Shown here: positions 17,436-26,937 of the stretch, one piece after another
Numbering within the stretch: the stretch's first letter is position 1
Layout of the letters: each line of letters begins with the position of its first letter
Notes under the pieces: model-generated
What the model was told of the DNA's origin: nothing
Database searches by the model: none
What the model saw: only the letters and a program-made list of their open reading frames with translations
NCBI RefSeq assembly: GCF_944393015.1
Contig: NZ_CALXYQ010000025.1
Span: 1 to 47,349 of the forward strand
DNA: 47,349 bases
Direction of reading: 5' to 3'
From: an uncultured Brachyspira sp.
Lineage (GTDB): Bacteria; Spirochaetota; Brachyspiria; Brachyspirales; Brachyspiraceae
Made by a program: the position numbers and the translations under genes

Positions 17436-18473
17436 ATGAAGATACTTTTAATAAAACAAACTTCTTTAGGCGATGTTTTGCATATGACTCCAGTAATAAG
17501 GGCATTAAAAAAATGGAAGCCTGACTGTACTATAGATGTTGTTACAGATAAAAGAGCTTTAGGAATATTAGAGAATAATCCTTATATAAATAAATTGTAT
17601 GTTTTGGATATATACAAATATGAAACAGAAATATTTAAATCTCCTTTATTGTTTTTTTCAACTATAAGAGAATTCTTTTCGCATATAAAAGAAGTAAGAA
17701 AAGAGCATTATGATATAGCTATGGATTTGCAGGGGCTTGAAAGGAGTGTTATATTTTTGTATTTATGTCATTCAAAAAAGAAATATGCCAAGGGTAAATG
17801 GTTTGGACTTAAAAGCAATTATTATAAAGATATAAATGCAATAGTAGGATTATTATCTTTTTTGAAGTTTATAGACTGTCCAGATGACGGTACAGATTTA
17901 GACTATTTTTTACCTAAAAATATAGATATAGATTTTGCTGAAAGAATAAAAGATATAAAGTATTCAATAAACAGCAATTTTGATATAGATAATGAGTATA
18001 TAGTTTTTTCCCCATTTTCAAGATGGGATACTAAAGATTTATCTGTTAATAAATCTAGAGAGATAATAAAAGAAATACAAAAGTTAAAAGATATACAAAT
18101 AATAGTTTCGGCTACATCCGATTATAATGATAAATGTGCTGAAATAGTAAAAGGTTTTGATAATGTATTAAATAGTGCGGGACTTTTTAATTTGCCTGAA
18201 TTAGCATATCTTATAAGAAATTCAAAAGGAATGATAACGGTTGATTCTTTCCCTATGCATACTGGATGTGCATTTCAAAAACCGCTTATAGCAATATTCG
18301 GACCTACAAGCGAGGTTAGGGTAGGGCCGATTGCAAAAAATTCTGAAACTATAAGAGTAGAAAATTTAGAATGTGCAAGATGCTATAAAAGAAAAAACTG
18401 TCCTAATAATCATATATGTATAGAAAATATAGATGCGGAAGTTTTAGCAAAAAGATTTATAGAAAAACTTTAG
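17436..18473 (+). CDS. Glycosyltransferase family 9, heptosyltransferase-like (345 aa)
   Basis: The N-terminus MKILLIKQTSLGDVLHMTPVI is the classic opening of ADP-heptose:LPS heptosyltransferases. The C-terminal half has DSFPMHTGCAFQKP, then IAIFGPTSEVRVGP, and a CARCYKRKNCPNN cysteine cluster, all family hallmarks. The ATG at 17436 is used because AAGG lies nine bases before it; an upstream GTG at 17424 overlaps that site. It would act at the inner membrane in assembling lipooligosaccharide core. The GmhA-like isomerase nearby supports heptose as the donor sugar, but the exact sugar cannot be fixed. Confidence 0.88.
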   Translation: MKILLIKQTSLGDVLHMTPVIRALKKWKPDCTIDVVTDKRALGILENNPYINKLYVLDIYKYETEIFKSPLLFFSTIREFFSHIKEVRKEHYDIAMDLQGLERSVIFLYLCHSKKKYAKGKWFGLKSNYYKDINAIVGLLSFLKFIDCPDDGTDLDYFLPKNIDIDFAERIKDIKYSINSNFDIDNEYIVFSPFSRWDTKDLSVNKSREIIKEIQKLKDIQIIVSATSDYNDKCAEIVKGFDNVLNSAGLFNLPELAYLIRNSKGMITVDSFPMHTGCAFQKPLIAIFGPTSEVRVGPIAKNSETIRVENLECARCYKRKNCPNNHICIENIDAEVLAKRFIEKL

Positions 18474-18525
18474 TATTGATATAAAAAATATAAATTATAT
18501 AATATTATAGTAGAGGAGGTATAAT

Positions 18526-19284
18526 ATGAAAATAACTTTTTTGGGCACAGGTACTTCCGATGGTGTTCCTATGATTGGATGCAAATGCAGAGTATGCAGA
18601 AGTAAAGATAAAAGAGATAAGAGAACACGCTCATCAATACTGATAAGACATAATGATAAAAATTATATAGTTGATACTTCTGCCGATTTCAGAGCTCAGA
18701 TGTTAAGAGAAAAAGTTGATAGTCTTGAAGCTGTATTTTATACACATTCACATGCAGATCATAGTTCTGGCATTGTAGATTTAAGATCATTAAATTTTAT
18801 AATGCATACCGCAATAGATTGTTATGGTAATAAAGATACTATGGATAATTTAAGACAGAAGTATGATTTCTTTTTTAATCCTGTTCAATTAGGCGGAGGA
18901 CTTCCTCAGGTTGTTTTTCATCATATAGAAAGTGAAATGATGTTTGATGATATAAAAGTTACTCCTATTGCTGTAAAGCATGGAGTGCTTAATATATTAG
19001 GTTATAGATTCAATAATTTCACGTATATAACAGATGCAAGTCATATAAGCGATGAGAGTTTGAAACTGATTGAAGGAACTGAAGTTTTAGTTTTAAATGG
19101 TTTAAGATACAGACAGCATCATACTCATTTATCTTTACAGGAATCTGTGAATATAGCTGATAAATTAGGCGTAAAAAAAGCTTATTTTACTCATATGACT
19201 CATGATGTTTTACATAAAAATTTAGAAAAAGAACTTCCTGCGAATATGTATCCTGCCTATGACGGACTTAGTATAGAAGTTTAA
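18526..19284 (+). CDS. Metallo-beta-lactamase-fold hydrolase, PhnP-like (252 aa)
   Basis: Metal-dependent hydrolase of the PhnP/YycJ-related group. The opening LGTGTSDGVPMIGC is typical. Cys19, Cys21 and Cys24 form a CKCRVC cluster that binds a structural zinc in PhnP, and HSHADH (74-79) is the two-metal site, with further His near AVKHG and a C-terminal FTHMTHD. The gene has a strong GAGGAGGT ribosome-binding site. PhnP itself cleaves cyclic phosphoribosyl phosphate, but there are no phosphonate genes here, so a general phosphodiesterase role is safer. Confidence 0.85.
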   Translation: MKITFLGTGTSDGVPMIGCKCRVCRSKDKRDKRTRSSILIRHNDKNYIVDTSADFRAQMLREKVDSLEAVFYTHSHADHSSGIVDLRSLNFIMHTAIDCYGNKDTMDNLRQKYDFFFNPVQLGGGLPQVVFHHIESEMMFDDIKVTPIAVKHGVLNILGYRFNNFTYITDASHISDESLKLIEGTEVLVLNGLRYRQHHTHLSLQESVNIADKLGVKKAYFTHMTHDVLHKNLEKELPANMYPAYDGLSIEV

Positions 19285-19287
19285 TAT

Positions 19288-19316
19288 TTGACATTATATT
19301 GTTTTTTTTATATTAT
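19288..19316 (+). promoter_or_regulatory. Predicted promoter of the outer-membrane protein gene
   Basis: TTGACA (19288-19293), a 17-bp spacer and TATTAT (19311-19316), 31 nt before the ATG. Confidence 0.65.
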
Positions 19317-19347
19317 AATAATATAACATAATTTAAGAGAGAAGATT

Positions 19348-20016
19348 ATGAAAAAATTAGTAGCATCATTATTTTTTATGGTATTCGTTAGTATAAATGC
19401 ATTTGCTCAGCATGGCGGAGGTGTTGCTTTATTTGTGCCATTGACAGGAAGTTTTGCTTTTGCTGATTTGAGAGGATTAGATAATAGTAAAATTGATATA
19501 TTAAAAAGCAGCAGTTCATTCGATTTCGGTGTATTACTTCAGCCCGGATATTTTTATGATTTCGGCGGATTATTAGGTTTTGATGTTTTAGCCGACATAG
19601 GATATTATAGAAGTTCTTATAAATATATAAATTCTCAAGATGCTAGAATAGTTTCTTACACATTTGATACTTTAAATACTGGTGCTATGTTTAGAGTTAC
19701 TTTTTTAGTGCTTTCTTTAGGTATAGGAGCAGGAGCAAAAATACCATTGGCTGCTAATGTACAAGATGGCGACTATAGTGCAAAATTAAATGCCGATGAA
19801 ATAAAAAAATCATTTACATCTGCAGTTATACCATATCTTAAATTTACTGTAGATTTTAAATATAATTTAAGCAGTTTTGCTGCTATTGCAGCAGGTTTAT
19901 ATTTCAATTATGATTTTGCTATGAATTATAAACATCCTAGTTATTCAAGATATAATATACATTCATTTGATTTTGGTGTACAAATAGGTACTTATTTAGT
20001 TGGAACTAGTTATTAA
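19348..20016 (+). CDS. Predicted outer-membrane beta-barrel protein (222 aa)
   Basis: A signal peptide with AFA cleavage (MKKLVASLFFMVFVSINAFA, mature N-terminus QHGGG). The mature protein is about 200 residues of alternating hydrophobic/polar strands rich in Gly, Tyr and Phe, with a C-terminal segment DFGVQIGTYLVG that looks like a closing beta-strand. No enzyme motif is seen. It resembles the small opacity-like porin fold common in spirochaetes. AGAGAGAAG precedes the ATG and it has its own promoter. Exact function is not recognised. Confidence 0.75.
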   Translation: MKKLVASLFFMVFVSINAFAQHGGGVALFVPLTGSFAFADLRGLDNSKIDILKSSSSFDFGVLLQPGYFYDFGGLLGFDVLADIGYYRSSYKYINSQDARIVSYTFDTLNTGAMFRVTFLVLSLGIGAGAKIPLAANVQDGDYSAKLNADEIKKSFTSAVIPYLKFTVDFKYNLSSFAAIAAGLYFNYDFAMNYKHPSYSRYNIHSFDFGVQIGTYLVGTSY

Positions 20017-20067
20017 TTTATCGTAACAATAGGTTTATATTATATACATAATACATAGGATATAAGT

Positions 20068-21426
20068 ATGCTTAAAGAACTTTTACAGCCTGAAATCGAG
20101 GATTTGATAGAAGAAAAAGAGTGGGATGCATTAACAGATATACTTCCTTTATGGCAGGAGGTAGAAACAGCTAATCTCATCACTTCTCTAAAAAATGATG
20201 ATAAATACAAAGTTTTTAGTATTCTTCCGCATGAGTATTATTATAAAGTATTTCCTGAACTTGCCCCTATAGATCAGCAGAGAATCATAGAAAATATGCA
20301 GGAAGCTGATATTAAAGACCTTTTGGAAAATATTAATCCTGATGATAGAACATATTTTTTAGCCTCTATTCCGGAAACTATGTCTGAAAATATATTAAAA
20401 CTTTTAGGAAGCGAGGAACGGGAAATAGCTTCATGGCTTTTGGCATATCCTGAAGGAAGTATAGGACGTTTGATGACGCCTGAATATATAAGTATAAAAC
20501 CGGATTGGACTGTAAGCGAAGCATTTGAATATGTTAGAAGCAATATAGCAGAGTCAGAAACCTATACTACTTTGTATGTTACAGATGCCAGAAGAACATT
20601 GATTGGATCTATTGCTTTAAGGAAATTATTTTTTACGGATAAAGATACATTAATATCAGAAATTACTAATAATTGCCCTTATATATCAGTTTATGATGAT
20701 CAGGAAAATGCTATTGATGTAATAAAGAAATATAATCTTCATTCTCTTGCTGTTGTTGATGATAGGCATTCTATGATAGGAATTGTTACAGTAGATGATA
20801 TAATGGACATAGCAGAAGAAGAATATACAGATGATTTTCATAAAATGGCGGGAATAACTTCAAGCGAAGATCAATTTGATGATAATTTAAAAATAACTCC
20901 TATATCTACTCTTTACAAACAGAGAATATTATGGCTTTTAATATTAGTATTTATTAATATATTTTCAGGAGGTGTTATAGGTATATTCCAAAATACACTT
21001 CAAAAACATATAGTTTTAGTTGTTTTCTTGCCTTTGCTTATAGGAAGCGGAGGCAATGCCGGAAGTCAGTCTGCTACACTTGTTATAAGGTCTTTAGCTA
21101 TTGGAGATGTTGTATTAAAGGACTGGTTTTATATGCTTTCAAAAGAGGTATTAGTGGCATCTATGTTAGGTTTGAGTATGGCGCTTGGAGCTTATATATT
21201 AGGTGTCATAAGAGGGGGATTTGAAATAGCAGCTATTGTATCTGTATCTATGTTTAGTATAGTTTTTATTGGAAGTGTTATAGGGCTTTGTCTGCCTTTT
21301 ATACTTACTAAATTTAATATAGATCCTGCTATAAGCGGAGCACCTATGCTTACTTCTATATGCGATATAGTTGGTACGGCTTTATATTGTTCTATAGCTA
21401 CAATAGCTTTTATAATATTTTTTTGA
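20068..21426 (+). CDS. mgtE: Magnesium transporter MgtE (452 aa)
   Basis: MgtE channel with the standard order: N-terminal helical MgtE domain (1-130), two CBS domains (about 140-260) that sense cytoplasmic Mg2+, a connecting helix, and five membrane helices from about 285 to 450. The selectivity region GSGGNAGSQSATLVIRSLA is intact, and the late GAPMLTSICDIVGTALY segment matches the final helix. Length is normal for the family. It imports Mg2+ across the inner membrane, gated by the N and CBS domains. No Mg-responsive leader could be recognised in the 51-nt gap before it. Confidence 0.96.
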   Translation: MLKELLQPEIEDLIEEKEWDALTDILPLWQEVETANLITSLKNDDKYKVFSILPHEYYYKVFPELAPIDQQRIIENMQEADIKDLLENINPDDRTYFLASIPETMSENILKLLGSEEREIASWLLAYPEGSIGRLMTPEYISIKPDWTVSEAFEYVRSNIAESETYTTLYVTDARRTLIGSIALRKLFFTDKDTLISEITNNCPYISVYDDQENAIDVIKKYNLHSLAVVDDRHSMIGIVTVDDIMDIAEEEYTDDFHKMAGITSSEDQFDDNLKITPISTLYKQRILWLLILVFINIFSGGVIGIFQNTLQKHIVLVVFLPLLIGSGGNAGSQSATLVIRSLAIGDVVLKDWFYMLSKEVLVASMLGLSMALGAYILGVIRGGFEIAAIVSVSMFSIVFIGSVIGLCLPFILTKFNIDPAISGAPMLTSICDIVGTALYCSIATIAFIIFF

Positions 21427-21541
21427 TTTTTTTTAAATAATTGTTAAATTATTAATAATGTGTTATATTATAAAAATAAAATATGTTTGACTATTTATGC
21501 TTTTATATTACATTTAATATATAATATGAGGTTTATTACTT

Positions 21542-23179
21542 ATGAGAGAAATTGAGATTGAATTACATGAGGCTTCGGCTAAAAATAATGTATTAGCAGT
21601 TGAAATATTATTAAAAAATAAAGATATAGATATTAATTTAAGCAATATACTGGGATTAACACCATTAATGCATGCCTGTAAGGCTGGATATAAAGAGATA
21701 GTTGAATTACTTTTAAAGGCAGGGGCAGATCCTAATAAGGCAGATCAGCTATATATAACCCCTTTAATGAATGCATGTGCTAATGGTCATAAAGATATAG
21801 CAGAAATACTAATAAAAAATGGTGCTTTAGTAAATTTAAGCAATTGCAATAATGAAACTCCTTTGCATTATTCATGTTCAGAGAATCATTTTGATATTAT
21901 AAAACTTCTTGTAGAAAATGGTGCTGATGTTAATGCCAAAACTGATATTAATATAACACCTTTGATGTATTCTTGTCAGAAATCAAATTTTAAAGCTGTT
22001 AAATTTTTAATAGATAATCATGCCAATTTAGATGATGTTGATATATACGAAGAAACAGTATTATCTTATGCAATATCAAGCGGCAATATAGATATAGTAG
22101 AGTATATACTTAATAAAGGTGATATAGAAATACCTAAATATTCTTTGACAATAGCTGCTATTAGCGGTAATTTATCGTTAGTTCATTATATACATTCAAA
22201 ATTAGGATTAAATAAGCATAATGTATTTTCAAGTGCTTTTATATCTGCTGCTTATAATGGACATTTGGATGTAGTAAGATATTTCTTTGATAATTCAAAA
22301 AAGAAAGCTCCTAAAGCATTAGCTATAGCTGCATCTGCCGGGCATAAAGATATAGTTAAGTATTTACTTATGAATAAAGTGCAGCCTGACGGAGTTACTG
22401 ATAATGGCAAATCTGCTTTGATATTATCAATAGAGATAGAGAATAAAGAAATTATAGATTTATTAATAAAGCATAATGTTAATGTTAATCAGGCTGATGA
22501 TGATTATGTTACTCCGCTTATGTATGCATGCTATATTGGTAATATTGAGATAGTAAAAACTTTGCTTGATAATAATGCTGATATTTCCGCAGTAGATAGT
22601 TTGGAAAGAAATGCTATTATTCATGCTGTTATAGCTGGAAACATAGATATTGTTGAGCTTCTTTTGATGCATGGAATGAGTTTAAAAGGCGATGGAGAAT
22701 CTATTACTCCTTTAATGTGGGCTGTTATATATGATAATTTAAAGTCTGTGAAATATTTAATACAAAAAGGCATAGATATTTATCAAACAGATATTAATGG
22801 CTGGAATTGTTTTATGTTTGCATGTGCTAAAGGATATGATGATATTGTTAAATATATTTTAGAGCTTTATCCTGATATTATTGATAATAAAAATAAATTG
22901 GGTGAAACTGCTTTAATGATAGCCGCTGATAATGGAAAAACAGAAGTGGTAGATTATCTTCTTAAAAATAATGCTTCTATAAAAGAACAGAATATAAATG
23001 GAGATACTGCTTTATATATAGCTTCTTCAAAAGGTTATTTTGAAATATGTGAACAGTTAGTTAAATATTATGAAATAAGTGATTCCAGTAAGAATATATT
23101 TGAAAAAGAATATGATGTTGCTAAAGAAAAGGGTTACAGCAGTATTATCAATTTATTCAATAATAAACTTAAATCATAA
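21542..23179 (+). CDS. Large ankyrin-repeat protein (545 aa)
   Basis: Almost the whole protein is ankyrin repeats, about fifteen of 33 residues, with readable TPLMHACKAGYKEIVELLLKAGAD-type units and a few degenerate ones in the middle (about 190-260). There is no signal peptide or membrane segment, so a cytoplasmic protein-binding scaffold is likely, unlike the exported ankyrin protein at 14799. GAGG lies before the ATG. The last 40 residues form a non-repeat capping helix. No catalytic domain is attached. The partner is unknown. Confidence 0.92.
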   Translation: MREIEIELHEASAKNNVLAVEILLKNKDIDINLSNILGLTPLMHACKAGYKEIVELLLKAGADPNKADQLYITPLMNACANGHKDIAEILIKNGALVNLSNCNNETPLHYSCSENHFDIIKLLVENGADVNAKTDINITPLMYSCQKSNFKAVKFLIDNHANLDDVDIYEETVLSYAISSGNIDIVEYILNKGDIEIPKYSLTIAAISGNLSLVHYIHSKLGLNKHNVFSSAFISAAYNGHLDVVRYFFDNSKKKAPKALAIAASAGHKDIVKYLLMNKVQPDGVTDNGKSALILSIEIENKEIIDLLIKHNVNVNQADDDYVTPLMYACYIGNIEIVKTLLDNNADISAVDSLERNAIIHAVIAGNIDIVELLLMHGMSLKGDGESITPLMWAVIYDNLKSVKYLIQKGIDIYQTDINGWNCFMFACAKGYDDIVKYILELYPDIIDNKNKLGETALMIAADNGKTEVVDYLLKNNASIKEQNINGDTALYIASSKGYFEICEQLVKYYEISDSSKNIFEKEYDVAKEKGYSSIINLFNNKLKS

Positions 23180-23194
23180 TTTGAATAATATACT

Positions 23195-23223
23195 TTGACA
23201 TTTTAATTTAAATATTATATTAT
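23195..23223 (+). promoter_or_regulatory. Predicted promoter of the DMT transporter gene
   Basis: TTGACA (23195-23200), a 17-bp spacer and TATTAT (23218-23223), 37 nt before the ATG. Confidence 0.65.
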
Positions 23224-23260
23224 CTAATACTAATAAAATTAATTATTAGGTTAGTAGTAT

Positions 23261-24136
23261 ATGGCTAATAAAGAAAGATTAGGCACTATAGGTATATTTT
23301 TAACAGCATTGATCTGGGGATATAGTTTTGTTGCCGTTAAAGTTGTCGTTAAAGAATTAGAACCTTTTTATCTTGTAGGAATAAGAAATTTAGCCGGAGG
23401 AATTTTTTTATCTCTTGTATTTTTCAAAAGAATTAGAAATATTTCTAAAAAAGATATAATACTCTCAGCCCCTGTTGGTATAGCATTATTTTTAGGATTC
23501 TTTTTACAGACTATGAGTTCTAAATTTATAACCGCCTCAAAGGTAGCATTTTTTACAGGTTCTTATGTTATATTCATACCGTTTTTTTCTTGGCTAATAT
23601 ACAAAAAAAGACCTCATATTTCAGCATTTATCGCGGCAGTAATTACAGTTTTAGGTTTATATTTATTAAGTTCTTTTGAAGGCTTTTCTGGTATAGAGAT
23701 TGGTGATTTATTTGCATTGCTTTGTGCTATTGTATTTGCAGTTCATTTAATGCTTATAGATAAGATGCTTGAATATGTAGACGGTATTATAATGGCGGCA
23801 TTGCAGCTTATTATAGCTGGTATAGTATCTCTTTCTGTAGGGTTGGTAACTTCTACTCCTTTCAATGTTAATGTTTCTAATGAAGCTATTTATTCTCTTG
23901 CTTATTTGGCTATAGGAGCCACAGGAATTGCTTATTTGCTTCAAACTGTATCACAAAAGTATGTAAATCCTAGTAAGGCTGGAATTATACTTAGTTTAGA
24001 ATCTTTTTTGGGTGCTTTGGGCGGAGTCATTTTTATGAAAGACCCTGTTACTATGAATTTTGTTATAGGCGGTATATGTATGATATCAGCAATATTTATA
24101 TGTGAGATAGGAAGCAGTGTGAAAAAGGAATCATAA
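23261..24136 (+). CDS. EamA/DMT-family transporter (291 aa)
   Basis: Ten predicted membrane helices in two repeats of five, each an EamA domain. The first starts with LTALIWGYSFVAVKVVVKE, matching the family's WG-x-x-F opening; the second begins near IGDLFALLCAIVFAVH. The late PSKAGIILSLESFLGALGG is also typical. Such proteins export or exchange amino acids, nucleosides and other small metabolites; the substrate cannot be read. It has its own promoter and is followed by a hairpin at 24151-24193. Confidence 0.9.
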   Translation: MANKERLGTIGIFLTALIWGYSFVAVKVVVKELEPFYLVGIRNLAGGIFLSLVFFKRIRNISKKDIILSAPVGIALFLGFFLQTMSSKFITASKVAFFTGSYVIFIPFFSWLIYKKRPHISAFIAAVITVLGLYLLSSFEGFSGIEIGDLFALLCAIVFAVHLMLIDKMLEYVDGIIMAALQLIIAGIVSLSVGLVTSTPFNVNVSNEAIYSLAYLAIGATGIAYLLQTVSQKYVNPSKAGIILSLESFLGALGGVIFMKDPVTMNFVIGGICMISAIFICEIGSSVKKES

Positions 24137-24150
24137 ATTAAGTAATTTTG

Positions 24151-24193
24151 ATGTTTTTATAATAAATTCAGTAAATCAATATTATAAAAACAT
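24151..24193 (+). terminator. Hairpin after the DMT transporter
   Basis: Perfect 14-bp arms ATGTTTTTATAATA (24151-24164) and TATTATAAAAACAT (24180-24193) with a 15-nt loop. It is AT-only apart from the ends, so a weak terminator or processing hairpin. Confidence 0.5.
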
Positions 24194-24244
24194 TAATTTG
24201 TGTATATAGTTTTACTGTTATTAAAGTTATTTTATAAAAACTAA

Positions 24245-24406
24245 AATCCTTTATATGTCATTTTATTAGGAAATTTATTAGTTATAATATTTTTATCTGC
24301 TTTATTTTTTTATATAATGAAAAATATTTCAAAAAATATCTATTATTATTTGCCGCTAAGTATTATCTATATGTTTTTTAAAATTTTATATTTGGGATAT
24401 ATATAA
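24245..24406 (+). other. Start-less hydrophobic reading frame in the 24137-24575 gap
   Basis: An open stretch of 53 codons encodes a strongly hydrophobic peptide (LLVIIFLSALFFYIM, then LPLSIIYMFFKILYLGYI) with no ATG, GTG or TTG at its beginning and no ribosome-binding site. It may be a remnant of a membrane protein or chance. The rest of the gap is AT-rich leader before pta. Confidence 0.2.
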
Positions 24407-24575
24407 TTAAAAAATATATTACATATTTAATTGACGATAAAATCCTCTTAGCTTATGTATTAAAAATGGATTATTTTTAATAAAAATTATACTTAGACAT
24501 AGTATGGGTTTGCAAAATTCTAATTTATGTATTAAAATATATAGATAGAATTTTATTTTTTAAGAGGTTTTTATT

Positions 24576-25583
24576 ATGGCATCATTTATGGATAATTTAA
24601 AAGAAAAAGCAAAATCTAATCCAAAAACTATAGTATTAGCAGAAGGATATGATGAAAGACATGTTAAGGCTGCTGTTATACTAAAAAAAGAACAATTAGT
24701 TAAAGGACTTGTATTGGTAGGAGATACTGCTAAAATACAAGGTTTAGCTAAAGAAAATGATTTAAACTTAGATGATGGTTTTGTCAAAATTTTTGATCCA
24801 ACCAAAGAAGCTATAACAGAAAAATATATCGAAATGCTTTTCACAGCTAGAGAAAAGAAAGGTATGACTAAAGATCAGGCTAAGGATTTAATTACAAATC
24901 ATTCTATATATGCAGCTGCTGCAATGATTGCCGACAATGATGCTGACGGTATGGTAGGCGGTGCTGTTTATTCAACAGGTGAAATGCTTAGAGCAGCTTT
25001 ATTCTTAATAGGACTTAAAAAAGGAATTAAAACTTTATCATCTACATTCTTCCTTGAAAGCCCTGATAAATCTTTATTTACAAATGGTATATCTTGTTTT
25101 GCTGACTGTGCAGTTATACCAGAGCCTACACCTGAACAGCTTGCTGATATAGCTAAAGCTACAGCTGAGTCTTATAGAAGTATGACAGGTAATGAACCTA
25201 AAGTTGCTTTACTTTCATTCTCTACTAAAGGTTCTGCTGAACATGAATCAATTACTAGAGTTAGAGAAGCTAAAAAAATATTAGATTCACAAGAGGTTGA
25301 TTTTGTTTATGACGGCGAAATGCAGCTTGATGCAGCTATGATTGAAAAAGTTGCTGCTCAAAAAGCTCCTGGTTCTCCTATTAAGGGCGATGCTAATGTA
25401 TTTATATTCCCTGAGTTAAACTCTGGAAATATCGGACACAAAATAGCTCAAAGAGTAGGAAAATGTACTGCTATAGGTCCTATGCTTCAAGGTATTGCTA
25501 AACCTGCTAATGACCTTTCAAGAGGATGTTCTGCTCAGGATATAGCTGATTTAGCTGTTATCACTTCTTTACAAGTTAAATAA
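24576..25583 (+). CDS. pta: Phosphate acetyltransferase (335 aa)
   Basis: Converts acetyl-CoA and phosphate to acetyl phosphate and CoA, the first step of acetate-forming ATP synthesis in fermenters. It is the short, single-domain form. Recognisable segments are VLAEGYDERHVKAA at the N-terminus, MVGGAVYSTGEMLRAAL, FPELNSGNIGHKIAQR and the C-terminal signature GPMLQGIAKPANDLSRGCS. Codon use is biased toward a smaller preferred set than in neighbours, as in highly expressed genes. AAGAGG precedes the ATG. The acetate kinase partner is not in the window. Confidence 0.95.
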   Translation: MASFMDNLKEKAKSNPKTIVLAEGYDERHVKAAVILKKEQLVKGLVLVGDTAKIQGLAKENDLNLDDGFVKIFDPTKEAITEKYIEMLFTAREKKGMTKDQAKDLITNHSIYAAAAMIADNDADGMVGGAVYSTGEMLRAALFLIGLKKGIKTLSSTFFLESPDKSLFTNGISCFADCAVIPEPTPEQLADIAKATAESYRSMTGNEPKVALLSFSTKGSAEHESITRVREAKKILDSQEVDFVYDGEMQLDAAMIEKVAAQKAPGSPIKGDANVFIFPELNSGNIGHKIAQRVGKCTAIGPMLQGIAKPANDLSRGCSAQDIADLAVITSLQVK

Positions 25584-25613
25584 TATATAATTAATAAATA
25601 GACTATTATTTAT

Positions 25614-25650
25614 GGCTGTCAGTTAATTTATTGGCAGCCTTTATTTTTTA
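25614..25650 (+). terminator. Terminator of pta
   Basis: Stem GGCTGTCA (25614-25621) with TGGCAGCC (25632-25639), one G-T pair, followed by a T-rich run. Confidence 0.85.
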
Positions 25651-25731
25651 TATAAAAATATCTTATTATTATCATTGTATTATTTATATTGTTTTTGTAT
25701 ATATGATTTAATAGTTTGAATTAAAAGAGTA

Positions 25732-26754
25732 TTAATGTAATATTACTTTATTTCTTCCAAGATGTTTGGCTTCGTACATTGCCGTGTCAGCGTTTTTTAT
25801 AGTGTCAGCTATAGGCTTTTTAGATGTTCCTTTATGCTCAGCAATTCCTACACTTACAGTAACATTTATAATGGTAGATTCATAAGCAAATCTTTTCTTT
25901 TCTATTGTTTTTCTTATTCTTTCAGCTACTATATAGGCTTGTTCTTTTTTTGTATTAGGACATATAACAATAAATTCTTCACCGCCGTAACGTATAGCTA
26001 TATCACTTTTTCTAAGCATATTAATATTATCAGAACTATTGCTAAGTAATCTTCCTATTTCATGAAGAACTACATTGCCGCAATCATGACCATATATATC
26101 ATTAATATCTTTGAAATGGTCAAGATCCATAAATATTATAGATATACTGTATTTGTATCTCTTAGCTCTTTCTACTTCTTCTTCTATAATTTTATTGAAA
26201 TATCTTACATTAAATAATCCTGTTAAAGGATCTATAGTTGATTGAGCATGCAAAGTATCAATTTCTTTCATTAATTTTTTTATTACTTTATCTTTTTCCA
26301 TAGAAGATTTTTTTTCTACTTCATTAATTGCAAGGCTCATACTACGCATTCTTATTTTGAGCATAGTTTCATATATATCATATATGTTGATTATTCCAAT
26401 AGGGTAATGATCATTGTTAATAATTATTAGATAATCTATTTTATTTTCTTTCATTATATCAAATGCTACTGATATATCATCTTCAGGATGTGCCACTATA
26501 ATATTTTTATTCATAAAAGCTGATATTTCTTTATTGAATATATTTTTTGAATCTTTTTTATTTGCATTTTTTAATATATTTACTAATAATTCATTATAAT
26601 TAATAATTCCAACTATTTTATCTGAATCATTAATAACAGCTAATATCTTATTAGAAGATTTAGAGACAAGAGAAGCCGCCTCTAACAAAGTAGAGTCTTT
26701 CTTAATGACTTCGATTCTGTTTTCCATTATCGATTTGATAATACTTCTATACAT
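25732..26754 (-). CDS. Diguanylate cyclase with paired CBS domains (340 aa)
   Basis: Makes cyclic di-GMP from two GTP. The N-terminal half (about 5-135) is a CBS pair (VIKKDSTLLEAAS, then IVAHPEDDISVAF), which usually binds adenine nucleotides. A short coiled linker leads to the GGDEF domain (about 170-340) with DPLTGLFN, FMDLDHFKDIND and the active-site YGGEEF (GGEEF 257-261). RKSD (248-251), five residues before the active site, is an RxxD inhibitory site, so product inhibition is expected. The ATG at 26754 is preferred over an upstream TTG at 26820 because AAGG lies nine bases before it and the CBS domain is still complete. Confidence 0.9.
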   Translation of the reverse strand: MYRSIIKSIMENRIEVIKKDSTLLEAASLVSKSSNKILAVINDSDKIVGIINYNELLVNILKNANKKDSKNIFNKEISAFMNKNIIVAHPEDDISVAFDIMKENKIDYLIIINNDHYPIGIINIYDIYETMLKIRMRSMSLAINEVEKKSSMEKDKVIKKLMKEIDTLHAQSTIDPLTGLFNVRYFNKIIEEEVERAKRYKYSISIIFMDLDHFKDINDIYGHDCGNVVLHEIGRLLSNSSDNINMLRKSDIAIRYGGEEFIVICPNTKKEQAYIVAERIRKTIEKKRFAYESTIINVTVSVGIAEHKGTSKKPIADTIKNADTAMYEAKHLGRNKVILH

Positions 26755-26937
26755 CAGAAAATACCTTGATATAAGATATAAAATATACTTTATAATATCA
26801 TATATATCCTTTTTTTTCAATCTATTTTTTGTATATATTAGTTATATGTTAAAATAGTAAAATGGTGTTTTTTATCTTGATTTTTTTATTTTATAAAGTA
26901 TCATATTAAAAAAGTTTTCATAATTTTTGAGATTTGG

